In this document: positions 32,897-41,757 of the stretch, piece after piece | Position numbering within the stretch: the stretch's first letter is position 1 | Layout: the number at the start of each line of letters is the position of its first letter | From: Verrucomicrobiota bacterium | Lineage (GTDB): Bacteria > Verrucomicrobiota > Verrucomicrobiia > Chthoniobacterales > JAFAMB01 | Length of the DNA: 64,000 nucleotides | Assembly (NCBI GenBank): GCA_019239825.1 | Contig: JAFAZK010000053.1 | Coordinates: forward strand, 1-64,000 | Reading direction: 5' to 3' | Translations under genes and position numbers: made by a program | Notes under the pieces: model-generated | What the model saw: the letters and a program-made list of their open reading frames with translations, nothing else | The model's database searches: none | Told to the model about the DNA's origin: nothing

Positions 32897-33173
32897 TGGA
32901 GGGGAGCCGCTTTGGCATGTGCCCCAAGGGACCTCGCCCTATTCTTCTAGGCGCGTGTAGGACCACAAATGCCATCAAACAAGCGGCTCCCGGAAACGAC
33001 CCTAACGCGTGGTTTGTCTCTTGGTGTGAAATAGGACAACCGGGGCAAACGGTGGACAAAACATCACGCTGGGTAAAACGCGGGAGCCGCTTGTTTAACC
33101 CGATGTTTGGCCTTCCCCGCCGTGGAAAGAATATGCGAGGTCCTTGGTCACGCACAAAAGCGGCTCCCCTCCA
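32897..33173. repeat. A element, copy 2 (277 bp)
   Basis: TGGAGGGGAGCCGCTTTG to AAAGCGGCTCCCCTCCA, with inner arms AAACAAGCGGCTCCCGG and CGGGAGCCGCTTGTTTAA and the core GGTTTGTCTCTTGGTGTG. Same orientation as A1. It ends 18 bases from the SDR stop codon. Confidence 0.88.
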
Positions 33174-33191
33174 GGGCCGCACCCGGCTGCC

Positions 33192-33986
33192 TCACGCCAC
33201 CACTTTCAACATCCCACCATCCACAAAATAGGCAGACCCCACCGAATAACTGGCCCTCGGTGAACACATAAAAACGAAGAAATGCGCAACCTCTTCCGGG
33301 GTAGCAAAGCGGTCAATGGGCGCCCACTCGCGAGCGACGCCGTCCAGATGCGCTTGCCAGTCGCCGCCTTTGTCAGCGGTTAACTGTTTGGCGGTCTTGA
33401 TCCAGTCGGGAGTCAGCACCAAGCCAGGATTGATCGTGTTGACGCGAATATTGTCTTTGATGAGTTCGGTCGCGAGTGTCTTCGAGAACATCAGCAAGGC
33501 GGCCTTGGTGGTGTTATAGATCGGCTCGTACCAGAGCGGTTGTACGGTACAGACAGAGCCATTGTGCAAAATCACGCCACCGCCACGTTTCCGCATCGAG
33601 GGAACCAGACCACGAGCCAGCCTGACCGCCGCCATTACATGCAGGTTCCAATAGTATTCCCACTTTTCGTCCGGGGCTTCCATGATGGTCTCATTGCTGC
33701 CGGTTCCGGCATTGTTTATCAGAATGTCCGCGCCCCCGAATTCGGTTTCCGCCGCCTTCACCAAGGCATCAACCCCGGCGGTATTGGCGACATCTGCTTC
33801 GACGCCGACCGCTCGCACCTTGAACTTATCGGCCACTCGCGCTGCTTCCGCTTTGACGCGATCCGCCCCGCGCGCTGCCAAAACCAGGTTCACTCCTTCC
33901 GCCGCCAGCCCTTCGGCAACTGCTAAACCGATGCCAACACTGCCGCCGGTAATGACGGCCACTTTGTTTTTCAGTTCTAGATCCAT
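33192..33986 (-). CDS. Short-chain dehydrogenase/reductase
   Basis: 264 residues. Cofactor motif TGGSVGIG at residues 14-21, NNAG about 91-94, NGSVCTVQPLWYEPIYNTTKAALL carrying Ser and the YNTTK catalytic pair, and NTINPGLVLTPDW, followed by the C-terminal SYSVGSAYFVDGGM. A standard cytoplasmic sugar- or alcohol-type dehydrogenase. It follows the CUT2 ABC transporter genes on the same strand, with the T5 repeat between (146 bases), so it may oxidise the imported sugar; this is contextual only. Confidence 0.9.
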   Translation of the reverse strand: MDLELKNKVAVITGGSVGIGLAVAEGLAAEGVNLVLAARGADRVKAEAARVADKFKVRAVGVEADVANTAGVDALVKAAETEFGGADILINNAGTGSNETIMEAPDEKWEYYWNLHVMAAVRLARGLVPSMRKRGGGVILHNGSVCTVQPLWYEPIYNTTKAALLMFSKTLATELIKDNIRVNTINPGLVLTPDWIKTAKQLTADKGGDWQAHLDGVAREWAPIDRFATPEEVAHFFVFMCSPRASYSVGSAYFVDGGMLKVVA

Positions 33987-34021
33987 AGTAGTTTTACGAA
34001 AACGCGATAGCCGAAAACATA

Positions 34022-34113
34022 GAAGTAATCAGTGATCAGTAAGTCAGTAATCAGTGATTTTCGAGTTCCAACGATTTCCACTGATTACTGATTCACTGGT
34101 TACTGATTACTTT
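34022..34113. repeat. T-type hairpin, AGTAATC class
   Basis: GAAGTAATCAGTGATCAGTA plus TCAGTAATCAGTGATT on the left; CACTGATTACTGATTCACTG plus GTTACTGATTACTT on the right, with about 20 bases between. Compact, well-paired hairpin between the last transporter gene and the SDR gene. Confidence 0.8.
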
Positions 34114-34131
34114 TGTGTTCTCGAGGCAGAT

Positions 34132-35082
34132 TCACTTCACAATAACAATCTTGGTTCGATCAATAGTAAGGGCGACCGCCACAATCAGTACTAGCCCAAA
34201 AACAATCTGTTGGGCGAAAATGTTAACGCCGATAAAGGTCATACCGACTCGGACGATCGTGATGATCAGTGCGCCAACGGCGGTCCGCCCTACTCCCCCG
34301 GCTCCGCCCGTGATAGCGGTGCCGCCCACAATGACTGCAGCGATCGCAGGCAACAACAACTGGTCAGCCAGAGTCGGCGATCCGCTGCCTTGCCGTCCGG
34401 CCATCAATACGCCAGCCAAAGCCGCTAGGGTACCGGAAACGGCAAACGCGATGATTTTATACCGGTTCACCTGGACACCGGATGCCCAAGTCGCAGGCTC
34501 ACCGGCGCCGATGGCGATACTGTACCGGCCGAAAGGCGTATATTTCTGAGACCAGATCCCCAGGATCGCGATGAAGGCAGCCACCCAAATTACGTTGGGT
34601 AAACCGAGGAATTCGCCGTTAACCCAGGCAAGATGAGCACGCCCAGCCTCATCGATGCTAATGGCGCGTTCATGCGAGAACAGCAGAGCGGCTGAGACCA
34701 ATAGACCGCTGGTCGCAAGCGTCACGATAAAGGAAGGAATCTTGAGCCAGACGTGTAGTAGTCCGTTGATTATGCCAATCAAAAGCCCCATCCCGACCGC
34801 AATCGGAAACGCCGCGTATCCGTACGCTGGCAACATGATCGCGACGATCACGCTAGCAAAAGAACAGATCGCTTGAATTGAGAGATCGATGCTTCCCAAC
34901 ATCACCACGAAGGTCGTGCCAGCACCAAGCATGAACAAAATAGCGGTATCAGCGACGGTTACAATAAGGCTGCCCACGTTGAAGAAGCCCGGCCGTAACG
35001 TCCCGATCACCAGTACCAGACCGACCAGCACCAATATCGGAGCGAGAGCGCGTAGCCTTTCTGCGTAGTTGCGTTTCGCCAT
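34132..35082 (-). CDS. CUT2 sugar ABC transporter permease (RbsC-like) 2
   Basis: 316 residues, about nine membrane helices. Family blocks are GAGTTFVVMLGSIDLSIQAI, NGLLHVWLKIPSFIVTLATS, FAVSGTLAALAGVLMAGRQG, AAVIVGGTAITGGAGGVGRT and LIVAVALTID. One of two non-identical permeases, which would form a heterodimer, in contrast to the RbsC homodimer of E. coli. It begins 2 bases after the ATPase stop. Substrate is likely a pentose, hexose or sugar alcohol; not readable. Confidence 0.93.
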   Translation of the reverse strand: MAKRNYAERLRALAPILVLVGLVLVIGTLRPGFFNVGSLIVTVADTAILFMLGAGTTFVVMLGSIDLSIQAICSFASVIVAIMLPAYGYAAFPIAVGMGLLIGIINGLLHVWLKIPSFIVTLATSGLLVSAALLFSHERAISIDEAGRAHLAWVNGEFLGLPNVIWVAAFIAILGIWSQKYTPFGRYSIAIGAGEPATWASGVQVNRYKIIAFAVSGTLAALAGVLMAGRQGSGSPTLADQLLLPAIAAVIVGGTAITGGAGGVGRTAVGALIITIVRVGMTFIGVNIFAQQIVFGLVLIVAVALTIDRTKIVIVK

Positions 35083-35084
35083 TG

Positions 35085-36602
35085 TTACACCATGTGCTGG
35101 ATCAGATCGACTTGAGCCGGTTTGCTACCGGGCATCGCATCGAATCGTGCCGTTACTTCTCCATCGCGCATTACTAAAATCGAGTGAGACAAACCAATGG
35201 TTTCTTCCAACGTATCCGCCGTCAGGATAATTGCGATCCCCTGCTCTGATAGAGTCCGCATCAGATCGTACACCTCTTCCTTAGCGCCCACATCGAGTCC
35301 GCGAGTCGGATGATCGAAAATCAAGATCCGGGAGCGTGCATTCATCCATTTTGAAAGCACTACCTTTTGTTGGTTACCGCCGCTCAAGTTTAAGCAAAGA
35401 GCGTCGACGCCGGGCGTGCGAACTCGCAGTCTCTCCACCCAGGTCTCAGCCAGTTTCCGCTCTTTACCGCTTTGGATGGCGCCTCCTTTCATGACTGTCC
35501 GGAGACTGGCCAAGGTGATGTTTGGGACGATCGACAACGTCAATACCAGCCCTTCGACTCGCCGTTCCCGCGGTATATACCCGATCCCTATAGCTGCGGC
35601 TTGGTCTGGCGAAGTCAACCGAGCCGCTCTCCCAGCGACCATCAACTTCCCGGACGACTGCGGAAGAAAACCAAAGAGCGTTCGCGTCAATTCTTCCCTG
35701 CCCGAACCAATGACCCCGGCAATCCCCAGAATCTCACCTTCTCGTAAAGTAAAATTGACGTTGCGGTACCCGCCCTGCACGGTCAGGCTTTCGGCCTGCA
35801 TCGCCACTTTGGTGGTGGGCGGCTTTTGCCGGGCCTCCCGGTAATACTCAGCATGCAGTTCCCGCCCGACCATTAGCCGATGTAGATTCGGTACACTCGT
35901 TTGCGCCGCCGGCATCTGAGCGACTACTTTTCCGTCTTTCATTACATAGACGCGATCCGAGATCTGCAACACTTCGTCGAGCCGATGGGACACAAAGACG
36001 AAGCTGGCCCGAGTCCTCAGCGCGCGGACGCGTTCGAAGAGAATGTCTATTTCCCGTTGTTCTAATACCGAGGTCGGTTCATCCAACAAAATCACCAGAT
36101 GGCGTTCTGTCCGTTCCTCCAAGGCCAACGCTTTGGCCAGTTCAACCATTTGGCGTTCGGCGAAGCTGAGATGGGCGGTGCGAGTTGCCGGATCAATATC
36201 GAGTTGGACCTTGTCTAGCTGCCGCTTAGCGGCTGCGTGCACTGCCGGCCACATGACAACACCCCACCGACTAAATTCCTTTTCCTGACCAAGATAGATA
36301 TTCTCCGCCACCGTCAGGTTCGGTAATAACGACTGTTCCTGGAATACAATTCCAATGCCGTGCAGATTCGCGTCCCGCGGGCTGGTTAAAGTCAAGGGCT
36401 TACCGTCTAGTGCCAGATTGCCGCTATCCGGTCGATACACTCCGGCCAGAATCCGGATCAACGTTGATTTACCAGCGCCATTCTCGCCAACTAAGCCAAC
36501 GACTTCCCCAGGCCTGATCTCGATGGACACTCGGTCCAAAGCCTGGACGCCGGCGAATGCCTTGCTGACATCAGTTAAATTGAGTAGAGCTGCTTCGGGC
36601 AT
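35085..36602 (-). CDS. CUT2 sugar ABC transporter ATPase (RbsA-like)
   Basis: 505 residues with two ABC domains, as in RbsA. First: Walker A GENGAGKST, LSFAERQMVELAKAL and ILLDEPTSVLE. Second: GVIGSGREE in place of a canonical Walker A, LSGGNQQKVVLSKW and LIFDHPTRGLDVGAK. The degenerate second site with DHPTRG is usual for this class. It starts 4 bases after the permease 1 stop (36607) and ends 2 bases before permease 2, a tightly packed operon. Confidence 0.95.
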   Translation of the reverse strand: MPEAALLNLTDVSKAFAGVQALDRVSIEIRPGEVVGLVGENGAGKSTLIRILAGVYRPDSGNLALDGKPLTLTSPRDANLHGIGIVFQEQSLLPNLTVAENIYLGQEKEFSRWGVVMWPAVHAAAKRQLDKVQLDIDPATRTAHLSFAERQMVELAKALALEERTERHLVILLDEPTSVLEQREIDILFERVRALRTRASFVFVSHRLDEVLQISDRVYVMKDGKVVAQMPAAQTSVPNLHRLMVGRELHAEYYREARQKPPTTKVAMQAESLTVQGGYRNVNFTLREGEILGIAGVIGSGREELTRTLFGFLPQSSGKLMVAGRAARLTSPDQAAAIGIGYIPRERRVEGLVLTLSIVPNITLASLRTVMKGGAIQSGKERKLAETWVERLRVRTPGVDALCLNLSGGNQQKVVLSKWMNARSRILIFDHPTRGLDVGAKEEVYDLMRTLSEQGIAIILTADTLEETIGLSHSILVMRDGEVTARFDAMPGSKPAQVDLIQHMV

Positions 36603-36606
36603 CAGT

Positions 36607-37644
36607 TTATTTCACAAATTTCATCCGCTGGCGATCAATCGAGACAGCGACTGCGATGATGATGATCACCCCTTGAACTGCCTGCTGCAGATCGGGAGAG
36701 ATGCCGAGCAAAACCATCCCGTTGCCAAGCACCGCGATAATCAAGACGCCAACCAGGGTGTTAAGCACACCACCGGAACCTCCGCTTAGAGATGTACCCC
36801 CAACGACCACAGCCGTAATTGTGGAGAACAAGCGGCCGTCACCAATAGTCGCATTCCCTTGGCCCAACTGAGCGGCCGCTAACACACCTCCAATTCCGTA
36901 AAAGGCGCCGGCCAGGGTGAATACTAAAATCTTGACTCTCTCGATGTGGATCCCGGAAAGGGCGGCCAGATCTTCTCCGCCTCCAATGGCAAACACGTGC
37001 CGGCCGAAAACGGTGAACCGTTCAATCAGCCAGCCCAGAACCAGAATCCCGACGGCAACCCAGACGGCTAACGGGAAATTGAGGAATCGAGTTAAGGCTA
37101 GACCACGAATCTGTGGATCGAGAACTCTGGCATTGGTCCCACCCAAAATCAGGGTGGCTAGACCGATCCCGACAAACCAACTCCCGAGGGTCACCATGAA
37201 CGATGGGATACGCGCCTTGACATGAATCACTCCATTCAAAAAGCCGATTGATGCGCCCGCGGCGATCGAGAACAGCGGCGCAAACCAGCCAAATGAATTT
37301 TGGTTCATATCGTTATGAACCAGGATGGCAACCACCACCGCCCCGAACGCCAGTACTCCTTCGACCGACAGGTCGACGCTGCCGAGAATGATCACAAACG
37401 TTGCCCCCATGGCGAGGACCAGCGGAATCGCCGCGGAGTTCGCGATGCGGACAAAATTAAAGAAGTCGAAGAAACGAGGGTTGCGGAAACCGATCAGCAG
37501 CGACAATGCGACCAGCGCAATCAAGGGCGCTAAAGACTTGATGCGTTCAAGCGACTTCCGCGAAAGCATTTTCCTTTTCGTCGGAGGACGTTGAATCGAT
37601 GCAGCTTCGGGAGTTGTCTTGGGGGGGCCTTGGTTTACTGCCAT
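36607..37644 (-). CDS. CUT2 sugar ABC transporter permease (RbsC-like) 1
   Basis: 345 residues with an N-terminal cytoplasmic extension rich in Pro/Lys/Arg (residues 1-35) and about nine helices. Blocks: GATFVIILGSVDLSVEGVLA, NGVIHVKARIPSFMVTLGSW, TLAGAFYGIGGVLAAAQLGQ and VVVGGTSLSGGSGGVLNTL. It shares the permease fold with the 34132 gene but is clearly diverged. It is the first gene after element A3, which separates it from the binding-protein gene. Confidence 0.93.
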   Translation of the reverse strand: MAVNQGPPKTTPEAASIQRPPTKRKMLSRKSLERIKSLAPLIALVALSLLIGFRNPRFFDFFNFVRIANSAAIPLVLAMGATFVIILGSVDLSVEGVLAFGAVVVAILVHNDMNQNSFGWFAPLFSIAAGASIGFLNGVIHVKARIPSFMVTLGSWFVGIGLATLILGGTNARVLDPQIRGLALTRFLNFPLAVWVAVGILVLGWLIERFTVFGRHVFAIGGGEDLAALSGIHIERVKILVFTLAGAFYGIGGVLAAAQLGQGNATIGDGRLFSTITAVVVGGTSLSGGSGGVLNTLVGVLIIAVLGNGMVLLGISPDLQQAVQGVIIIIAVAVSIDRQRMKFVK

Positions 37645-37704
37645 GGGAACTTCTTAGAAATCTTTCGCGCGCTCGTAACCGCGCGTCGAATGGTCACCGA
37701 CACC

Positions 37705-37950
37705 TGGAGGGGAGCCGCTTTGTAGCGTCGCAGCTCTGTCATTGCGCAGCAAGCGGCTCCCGGAAACCACCCACGATGTGCTTTGTCTCTCTACGCCCGA
37801 TCATGTTTCCCGGTGCATCGAGAACACAGGCGTAGATCTCACACGCTGGGTTACTAGCGGTAGCCGCCTGTTGTCACGTTTTCAGGCCTGGATCACGATA
37901 GAACAAACATCGAGAGTTTCTAAGGCGCGTTCCAAAGCGGCTCCCCTCCA
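37705..37950. repeat. A element, copy 3 (246 bp), inside the transporter operon
   Basis: Outer ends TGGAGGGGAGCCGCTTTG and AAAGCGGCTCCCCTCCA; inner left AGCAAGCGGCTCCCGG; inner right TAGCCGCCTGTTGTCA is decayed; core GCTTTGTCTCT is partly kept. It is shorter because the left spacer is deleted. It lies between the binding-protein stop and the permease 1 start, so it is transcribed with the operon. Confidence 0.85.
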
Positions 37951-37960
37951 GTTAATTCAC

Positions 37961-39046
37961 TCAACTGGCAACGTTCCCCCAGTAGTCGTTCCAATCGACC
38001 TTCGGGGTAGACAGCACGTAGTCCTTTAAAAATTGGTCCACGGTATCTTTCGTCACCAAGATTCCCTTGGCGTTGTAGTCGCGATGGTTCTGCGGTTCCT
38101 TGGCCACATCAAATTTTCCGAGGCGTGCTGCCAATCCGATCGAGAGCCCCATCCCGCCTTGCCAATAGGGATTCCACGAGGCGGTCGCCGCCATATCCCC
38201 ACTCTTCACCGCTTCCACGGCAAGCTTGATACCATCCGTGCCGCAAACCGGGATTTTTCCGGCCAGACCTTCCGCTCTCAGAGCTTCCAAAGCACCACTC
38301 GCCATATCGTCGTTCGCACACCAGATACCTTTGATGTCATTGCCGAAACGAGTCAGCCAAGTCCCGGTGATGGTGAACGCTTCTGACGCTTTCCAGTTGG
38401 CGACCTGGAAATCGAGAAGCTTGATGTTCGGATTCGCGGCCAAGGCTTTCTCTAACCCTTGTTTGCGTTGAATAGCCGGCGTGTTCGAAAGGATCCCACC
38501 CAGTCCAACAATTCCGCCCGATCCTCCAAACGCCTTGAATAAAGCCTCGGCGGTCTGCTGACCGTAGGTCACCCCGTTGAAGAGGATGTGACATACGTAG
38601 TAAGGATTAAAATCTTGCGGATGCAGATCGTCAGGCTTGTTCCATTGGGTTACCACATGCGCCTTTGCGTTAACGCAGGCTTCAACGATGGCGCGAGCAT
38701 CCGGAGAATCGTTTGGATCGACGTTCAGCACCAAATTGCCGCCGGTCTTGGCAACGATCGCTCGCACATCGGCGATTCCTTTTTCGCTGTTACCTTCTGT
38801 AACCAGGGTGACGTACTCGCAGCCCACCGATTTAGCAAAGTCCGCGCCGCCTTGGTTCCAGGTCGCATGATAAGGATTAGCGAGCGACCGAATGGAATTG
38901 ACCAGCACCGGCTTATTGTCAGCGGCAAATAGGTTACGCGGAATTGCGCCCCAAACCGCGGTTGCACCGGTTAACGCCGCAGCGCGGCGGATAAATGTCC
39001 TACGAGGGATACGCAGGACCGAAGAATCATCATTCTGTGAGTTCAT
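37961..39046 (-). CDS. CUT2 sugar ABC transporter substrate-binding protein, Tat-exported
   Basis: 361 residues from ATG 39046 (MNSQNDDSSVL); the GTG start in the track adds 16 residues without support. PRRTFIRRAAALTGATAVWG is a twin-arginine signal. The mature part is a type I periplasmic binding fold: PVLVNSIRSLANPYHATWNQ, LVLNVDPNDS, VVTQWNKPDD, GVTYGQQTAEALF, GIWCANDDMASGALEALRAE and PVCGTDGIKLAVEAVKSGDM, as in ribose/xylose-binding proteins. Tat export for a sugar-binding protein suggests cytoplasmic folding. First gene of the transporter operon. Confidence 0.92.
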   Translation of the reverse strand: MNSQNDDSSVLRIPRRTFIRRAAALTGATAVWGAIPRNLFAADNKPVLVNSIRSLANPYHATWNQGGADFAKSVGCEYVTLVTEGNSEKGIADVRAIVAKTGGNLVLNVDPNDSPDARAIVEACVNAKAHVVTQWNKPDDLHPQDFNPYYVCHILFNGVTYGQQTAEALFKAFGGSGGIVGLGGILSNTPAIQRKQGLEKALAANPNIKLLDFQVANWKASEAFTITGTWLTRFGNDIKGIWCANDDMASGALEALRAEGLAGKIPVCGTDGIKLAVEAVKSGDMAATASWNPYWQGGMGLSIGLAARLGKFDVAKEPQNHRDYNAKGILVTKDTVDQFLKDYVLSTPKVDWNDYWGNVAS

Positions 39047-39171
39047 AGTGGCGATCTTTCCGACCCGGAACCGATTGAATGGTTGCTGACGCACGTCAGC
39101 GACGGGGGAACAAAGCCGAGGCTATGCTCTGAGAACGAAAAATCAACAAGGAAATAACACTACTGGAATAA

Positions 39172-39361
39172 AGTGAGAGGTGAGAAGTGAGACGTGAGAG
39201 GTGAGAAGCTCAAGCCGTTCGGCGGTTCCCACTTCAGGCGCTGGCGGCAGGTTCTTTCGACGCACCACATGATGCATAATGCGTGACAAAGACGTAGTGT
39301 TGCTCCGACATACCAGCGAGCAGCCCGTTGCTGCCTCTCACCTCTCACGTCTGACGTCTCA
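39172..39361. repeat. T-type hairpin, GTGAGAGG class, touching a stop codon
   Basis: GTGAGAGGTGAGAAGTGAGA and further units on the left; CCTCTCACCTCTCACGTCTG plus ACGTCTCACC on the right, about 120 bases apart. The right arm contains the TGA stop (39359-39361) of the 338-residue unknown gene. Between the arms I see no gene. Confidence 0.78.
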
Positions 39362-40375
39362 CCAAAGAAGCTCGCCGGGCAGGCGTTCAATCAACTGAGG
39401 CAGATTGGACACTACGTCTACGGTGTCCGACCGTAGTAACACTTCGGCGGCAAGTGATTCTGCGTGAGGGTCGCCTGCGGGAAGGCAGACAAGATAGTCT
39501 TCGACCGCTGAATTCTGGTTACGCAGGTCCACGATATCGACGGGAAAACTACGCATCTCACCGCTCGGCTCGAGCGGGATGGTCATATAAAAGTAAGGCA
39601 CCTCCAATGTTCGCGCGACGTGATTGATCGCTCCCCACACCGCTTTGGTGCAAAGAACTACCTTCCAATGGTTGGACAGCCGAGTCAGCGCGGCTGCGTT
39701 TAGATCCACGATCACCAATTGTGCCCGAAAATGCAGATCAATATTTCGATGGAGACAGAGCCGGAGCAGAGAACCCAGGGCCGGCCAATGGATTGAGTCT
39801 GACCACCAATAGGTCTCATCCCAACTACGACGGGTTACCTTCGGTAGCAGGTTTCCGCTAAACAGCTCTTGGCTGGCGCCTAGCATCGCTCGCTCAAAAA
39901 GGTCGGGAATATCGCGCCCGGAACTCGCCTGCAGAAAAGACTTCTGAGCGGTCGTATCGGCAGCATAGGCGCGCAAAGAAGGGTATCTCTCGCTGCCCCG
40001 CCACAACTTGGATCCCTCAACTTGGAAAATTGAGAGATCATGCAACTCGTCGGTAACCGTCTCCATGACAAGTTCCTGCAGATCGCGGCGGAGTCCCTCC
40101 CCATTTTGGCGGAAAAGCTTTTGCTGTGAAGAAATCGCCCATTTGTCCGAGTCGGGGCTTCTAGCAGCGCCCACTACGCTCCCGAGGAAGTGATCCGATA
40201 ACAGGTGGGTCTGTAACCGCCGAAGAGCCAAGCGGCTGATGAATGCTTCGTCGGTCGGAGGAGCAACTTGTCGGAACCGAAGCGAAGCAAAACCACGGCC
40301 TCGTCGCTGCGATACACTTTCCTCTACAAATTCCGCCTCTCCGCGGAGAAGTCGGGGTTCCAGGAGCTTTATCAT
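39359..40375 (-). CDS. Hypothetical protein, 338 residues
   Basis: A family I do not recognise. No signal peptide or membrane helix; mixed alpha/beta composition with segments such as SQQKLFRQNGEGLRRDLQEL, LRLCLHRNIDLHFRAQLVIV and VPYFYMTIPLEPSGEMRSFP. VVLCTKAVWGAINHVARTLE may be a helix-strand element of a Rossmann-like domain, but no cofactor motif is seen. Codon use matches the neighbours, supporting a real gene. Start ATG 40375 has no clear ribosome site. The stop lies inside the T6 right arm. Flanked by B4 upstream and T6 downstream, so it is probably monocistronic. Confidence 0.7.
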   Translation of the reverse strand: MIKLLEPRLLRGEAEFVEESVSQRRGRGFASLRFRQVAPPTDEAFISRLALRRLQTHLLSDHFLGSVVGAARSPDSDKWAISSQQKLFRQNGEGLRRDLQELVMETVTDELHDLSIFQVEGSKLWRGSERYPSLRAYAADTTAQKSFLQASSGRDIPDLFERAMLGASQELFSGNLLPKVTRRSWDETYWWSDSIHWPALGSLLRLCLHRNIDLHFRAQLVIVDLNAAALTRLSNHWKVVLCTKAVWGAINHVARTLEVPYFYMTIPLEPSGEMRSFPVDIVDLRNQNSAVEDYLVCLPAGDPHAESLAAEVLLRSDTVDVVSNLPQLIERLPGELLW

Positions 40376-40553
40376 TAAAAGGCCTGCGTATTAGCAGATC
40401 GAAGCAAATGAAAGCAAGCAAGAACCACGCTTCGCGCACATTTCTCCTTGACAAGTTGGCCCTATGAAGGGGGAAGTAATCACTAACCAAGTGGGTACTA
40501 AATAGTTAGGAACGAGGAGCGAGAATCTAGGAGCTAGGAGGGAGGGCCTATCT

Positions 40554-40771
40554 TTGGTGGGGCGAGGCTCCCGAACGTCGAGGTGGTGTAGCGAAGTGCA
40601 TAGTGCTCCTCGTTGAGTTGCATTACTAGGCCATTAAACGCGCCGAGCCGTGGGTATGTCGTGGCCGACGGCTCGGCGCGTCTTGGAGGCCTCGCCCATC
40701 GATTTTTCGGCGTTCTTGCCTTTTAGCCCTGCTCGAATCATTTGGCTCTTTGGGAGCCTCGCCCCACCAAA
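40554..40771. repeat. B element, copy 4 (218 bp)
   Basis: TTGGTGGGGCGAGGCTCCCG to GGGAGCCTCGCCCCACCAA; centre is a near-perfect hairpin CGCGCCGAGCCGTGG / CGACGGCTCGGCGCG. Flanked by loose arms GAGCTAGGAGGGAGG (40531) and GCTAGCCTCTCCCAGCTCCC (40777). This fills the 443-base gap 40376-40818; no gene seen in it. Confidence 0.85.
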
Positions 40772-40818
40772 TATGCGCTAGCCTCTCCCAGCTCCCAAAC
40801 TGATTACTGCACCACTGA

Positions 40819-41517
40819 TTACTTCTCCGCCTTATGCGCCGCAATAACCGCCATTGGACCCCGGCGCCAAACGACTTCCACGTTAGTAAACCCGGCGTCG
40901 TGTAGGAGATGTAGCTCGGTTTGGATTTCGAAGTATCGGTCTTCGGCTGACCATTGCTGAAAATGTGAGTCCGCTTCAGCCCTGGTGAAGCCGCAAGCAA
41001 TAAGATGCTTTGCCCAACCCGACCGCATCCATCGCTCTAACGGGCTGTTCTCAGCGAACATCGCGTCAGCGTTAATGAAGATCCCGTGAGGCGCCAACGC
41101 GCCGAGGATCTTGCGGTACAGACGCCGTTTCTCCGCTGGTTCGCGAACATGGTGCAACGCCAACGAGGCCATACAGGCGTTGGAAGGATGAGGCAACGGG
41201 CCAAAAAAGTCTCCGAGAACATGCGTAACTCTGGGTAACAAATCCGCTAACCGTTCCCGCGCCTCGACGATCATCGCCGGATCGGTATCGATTCCGGTAA
41301 CATTGGAGTTTGGGATGCGCTTCAGCACCAAGGCTGCTAGCGAGCCGGTCCCAGTGCCGAGATCCAATACCTGAGGCCGCTCTTGATCGACCAGGTAAAA
41401 CGCCAAATAGTCCGCCAGCTCGCGCAGCATTTCGTCGTAACCAGGAATAAATCGACGGATCAACTGGTCATATTCAGCGATGTCGAGCCGTAGATGGGAT
41501 TCCACCGAGTGAGACAT
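40819..41517 (-). CDS. Class I SAM-dependent methyltransferase
   Basis: 232 residues. SAM-binding motif I VLDLGTGTGSLA at about residues 50-61, followed by VTGIDTDPAMIVEARERL (acidic loop) and LALHHVREPAEKRRLYRKI, then LAPHGIFINADAMF. This resembles small-molecule methyltransferases of the CmoA/UbiE-like type; substrate not determinable. Cytoplasmic. The stop TAA is part of AGTAATCAGTGG, a T-type word, and another unit GCAGTAATCAG follows. Divergent from the OsmC gene. Confidence 0.88.
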   Translation of the reverse strand: MSHSVESHLRLDIAEYDQLIRRFIPGYDEMLRELADYLAFYLVDQERPQVLDLGTGTGSLAALVLKRIPNSNVTGIDTDPAMIVEARERLADLLPRVTHVLGDFFGPLPHPSNACMASLALHHVREPAEKRRLYRKILGALAPHGIFINADAMFAENSPLERWMRSGWAKHLIACGFTRAEADSHFQQWSAEDRYFEIQTELHLLHDAGFTNVEVVWRRGPMAVIAAHKAEK

Positions 41518-41649
41518 AGGAATGGAATTTAAACAGGTTACCAGCCGGCCGAGCCAATGGTTAGCGGCCCAGTCTGGATATAGTAGTCCTTTTCTGTTGG
41601 GATTGAATCAGTTTTATCAGCCGGCGCTCATCGCCGCCTGGAAATGAGC

Positions 41650-41746
41650 GATGACAAATGACAGATGACAAATTGGGGCTGATGACCCAGACGGTGCCGC
41701 TGCCTGAAGGCACAATCTGTCATTTGTCATTTGTAATCTGTCATCC
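41650..41746. repeat. T-type hairpin, GACAAAT class
   Basis: GATGACAAATGACAGATGAC on the left and CAATCTGTCATTTGTCATTT plus GTAATCTGTCATC on the right, with about 45 bases between. It lies between the divergent methyltransferase and OsmC genes and ends 12 bases before the OsmC ATG. Confidence 0.8.
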
Positions 41747-41757
41747 GTAATTACCTC

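Noticed and set aside
29923-33231. ORFs called across A elements (for example 30131..30349, 32872..33231, 32877..33182)
   Set aside because: They follow the palindrome in whichever frame is open, on both strands, and are not consistent between copies; they are artefacts of GC-rich inverted arms.
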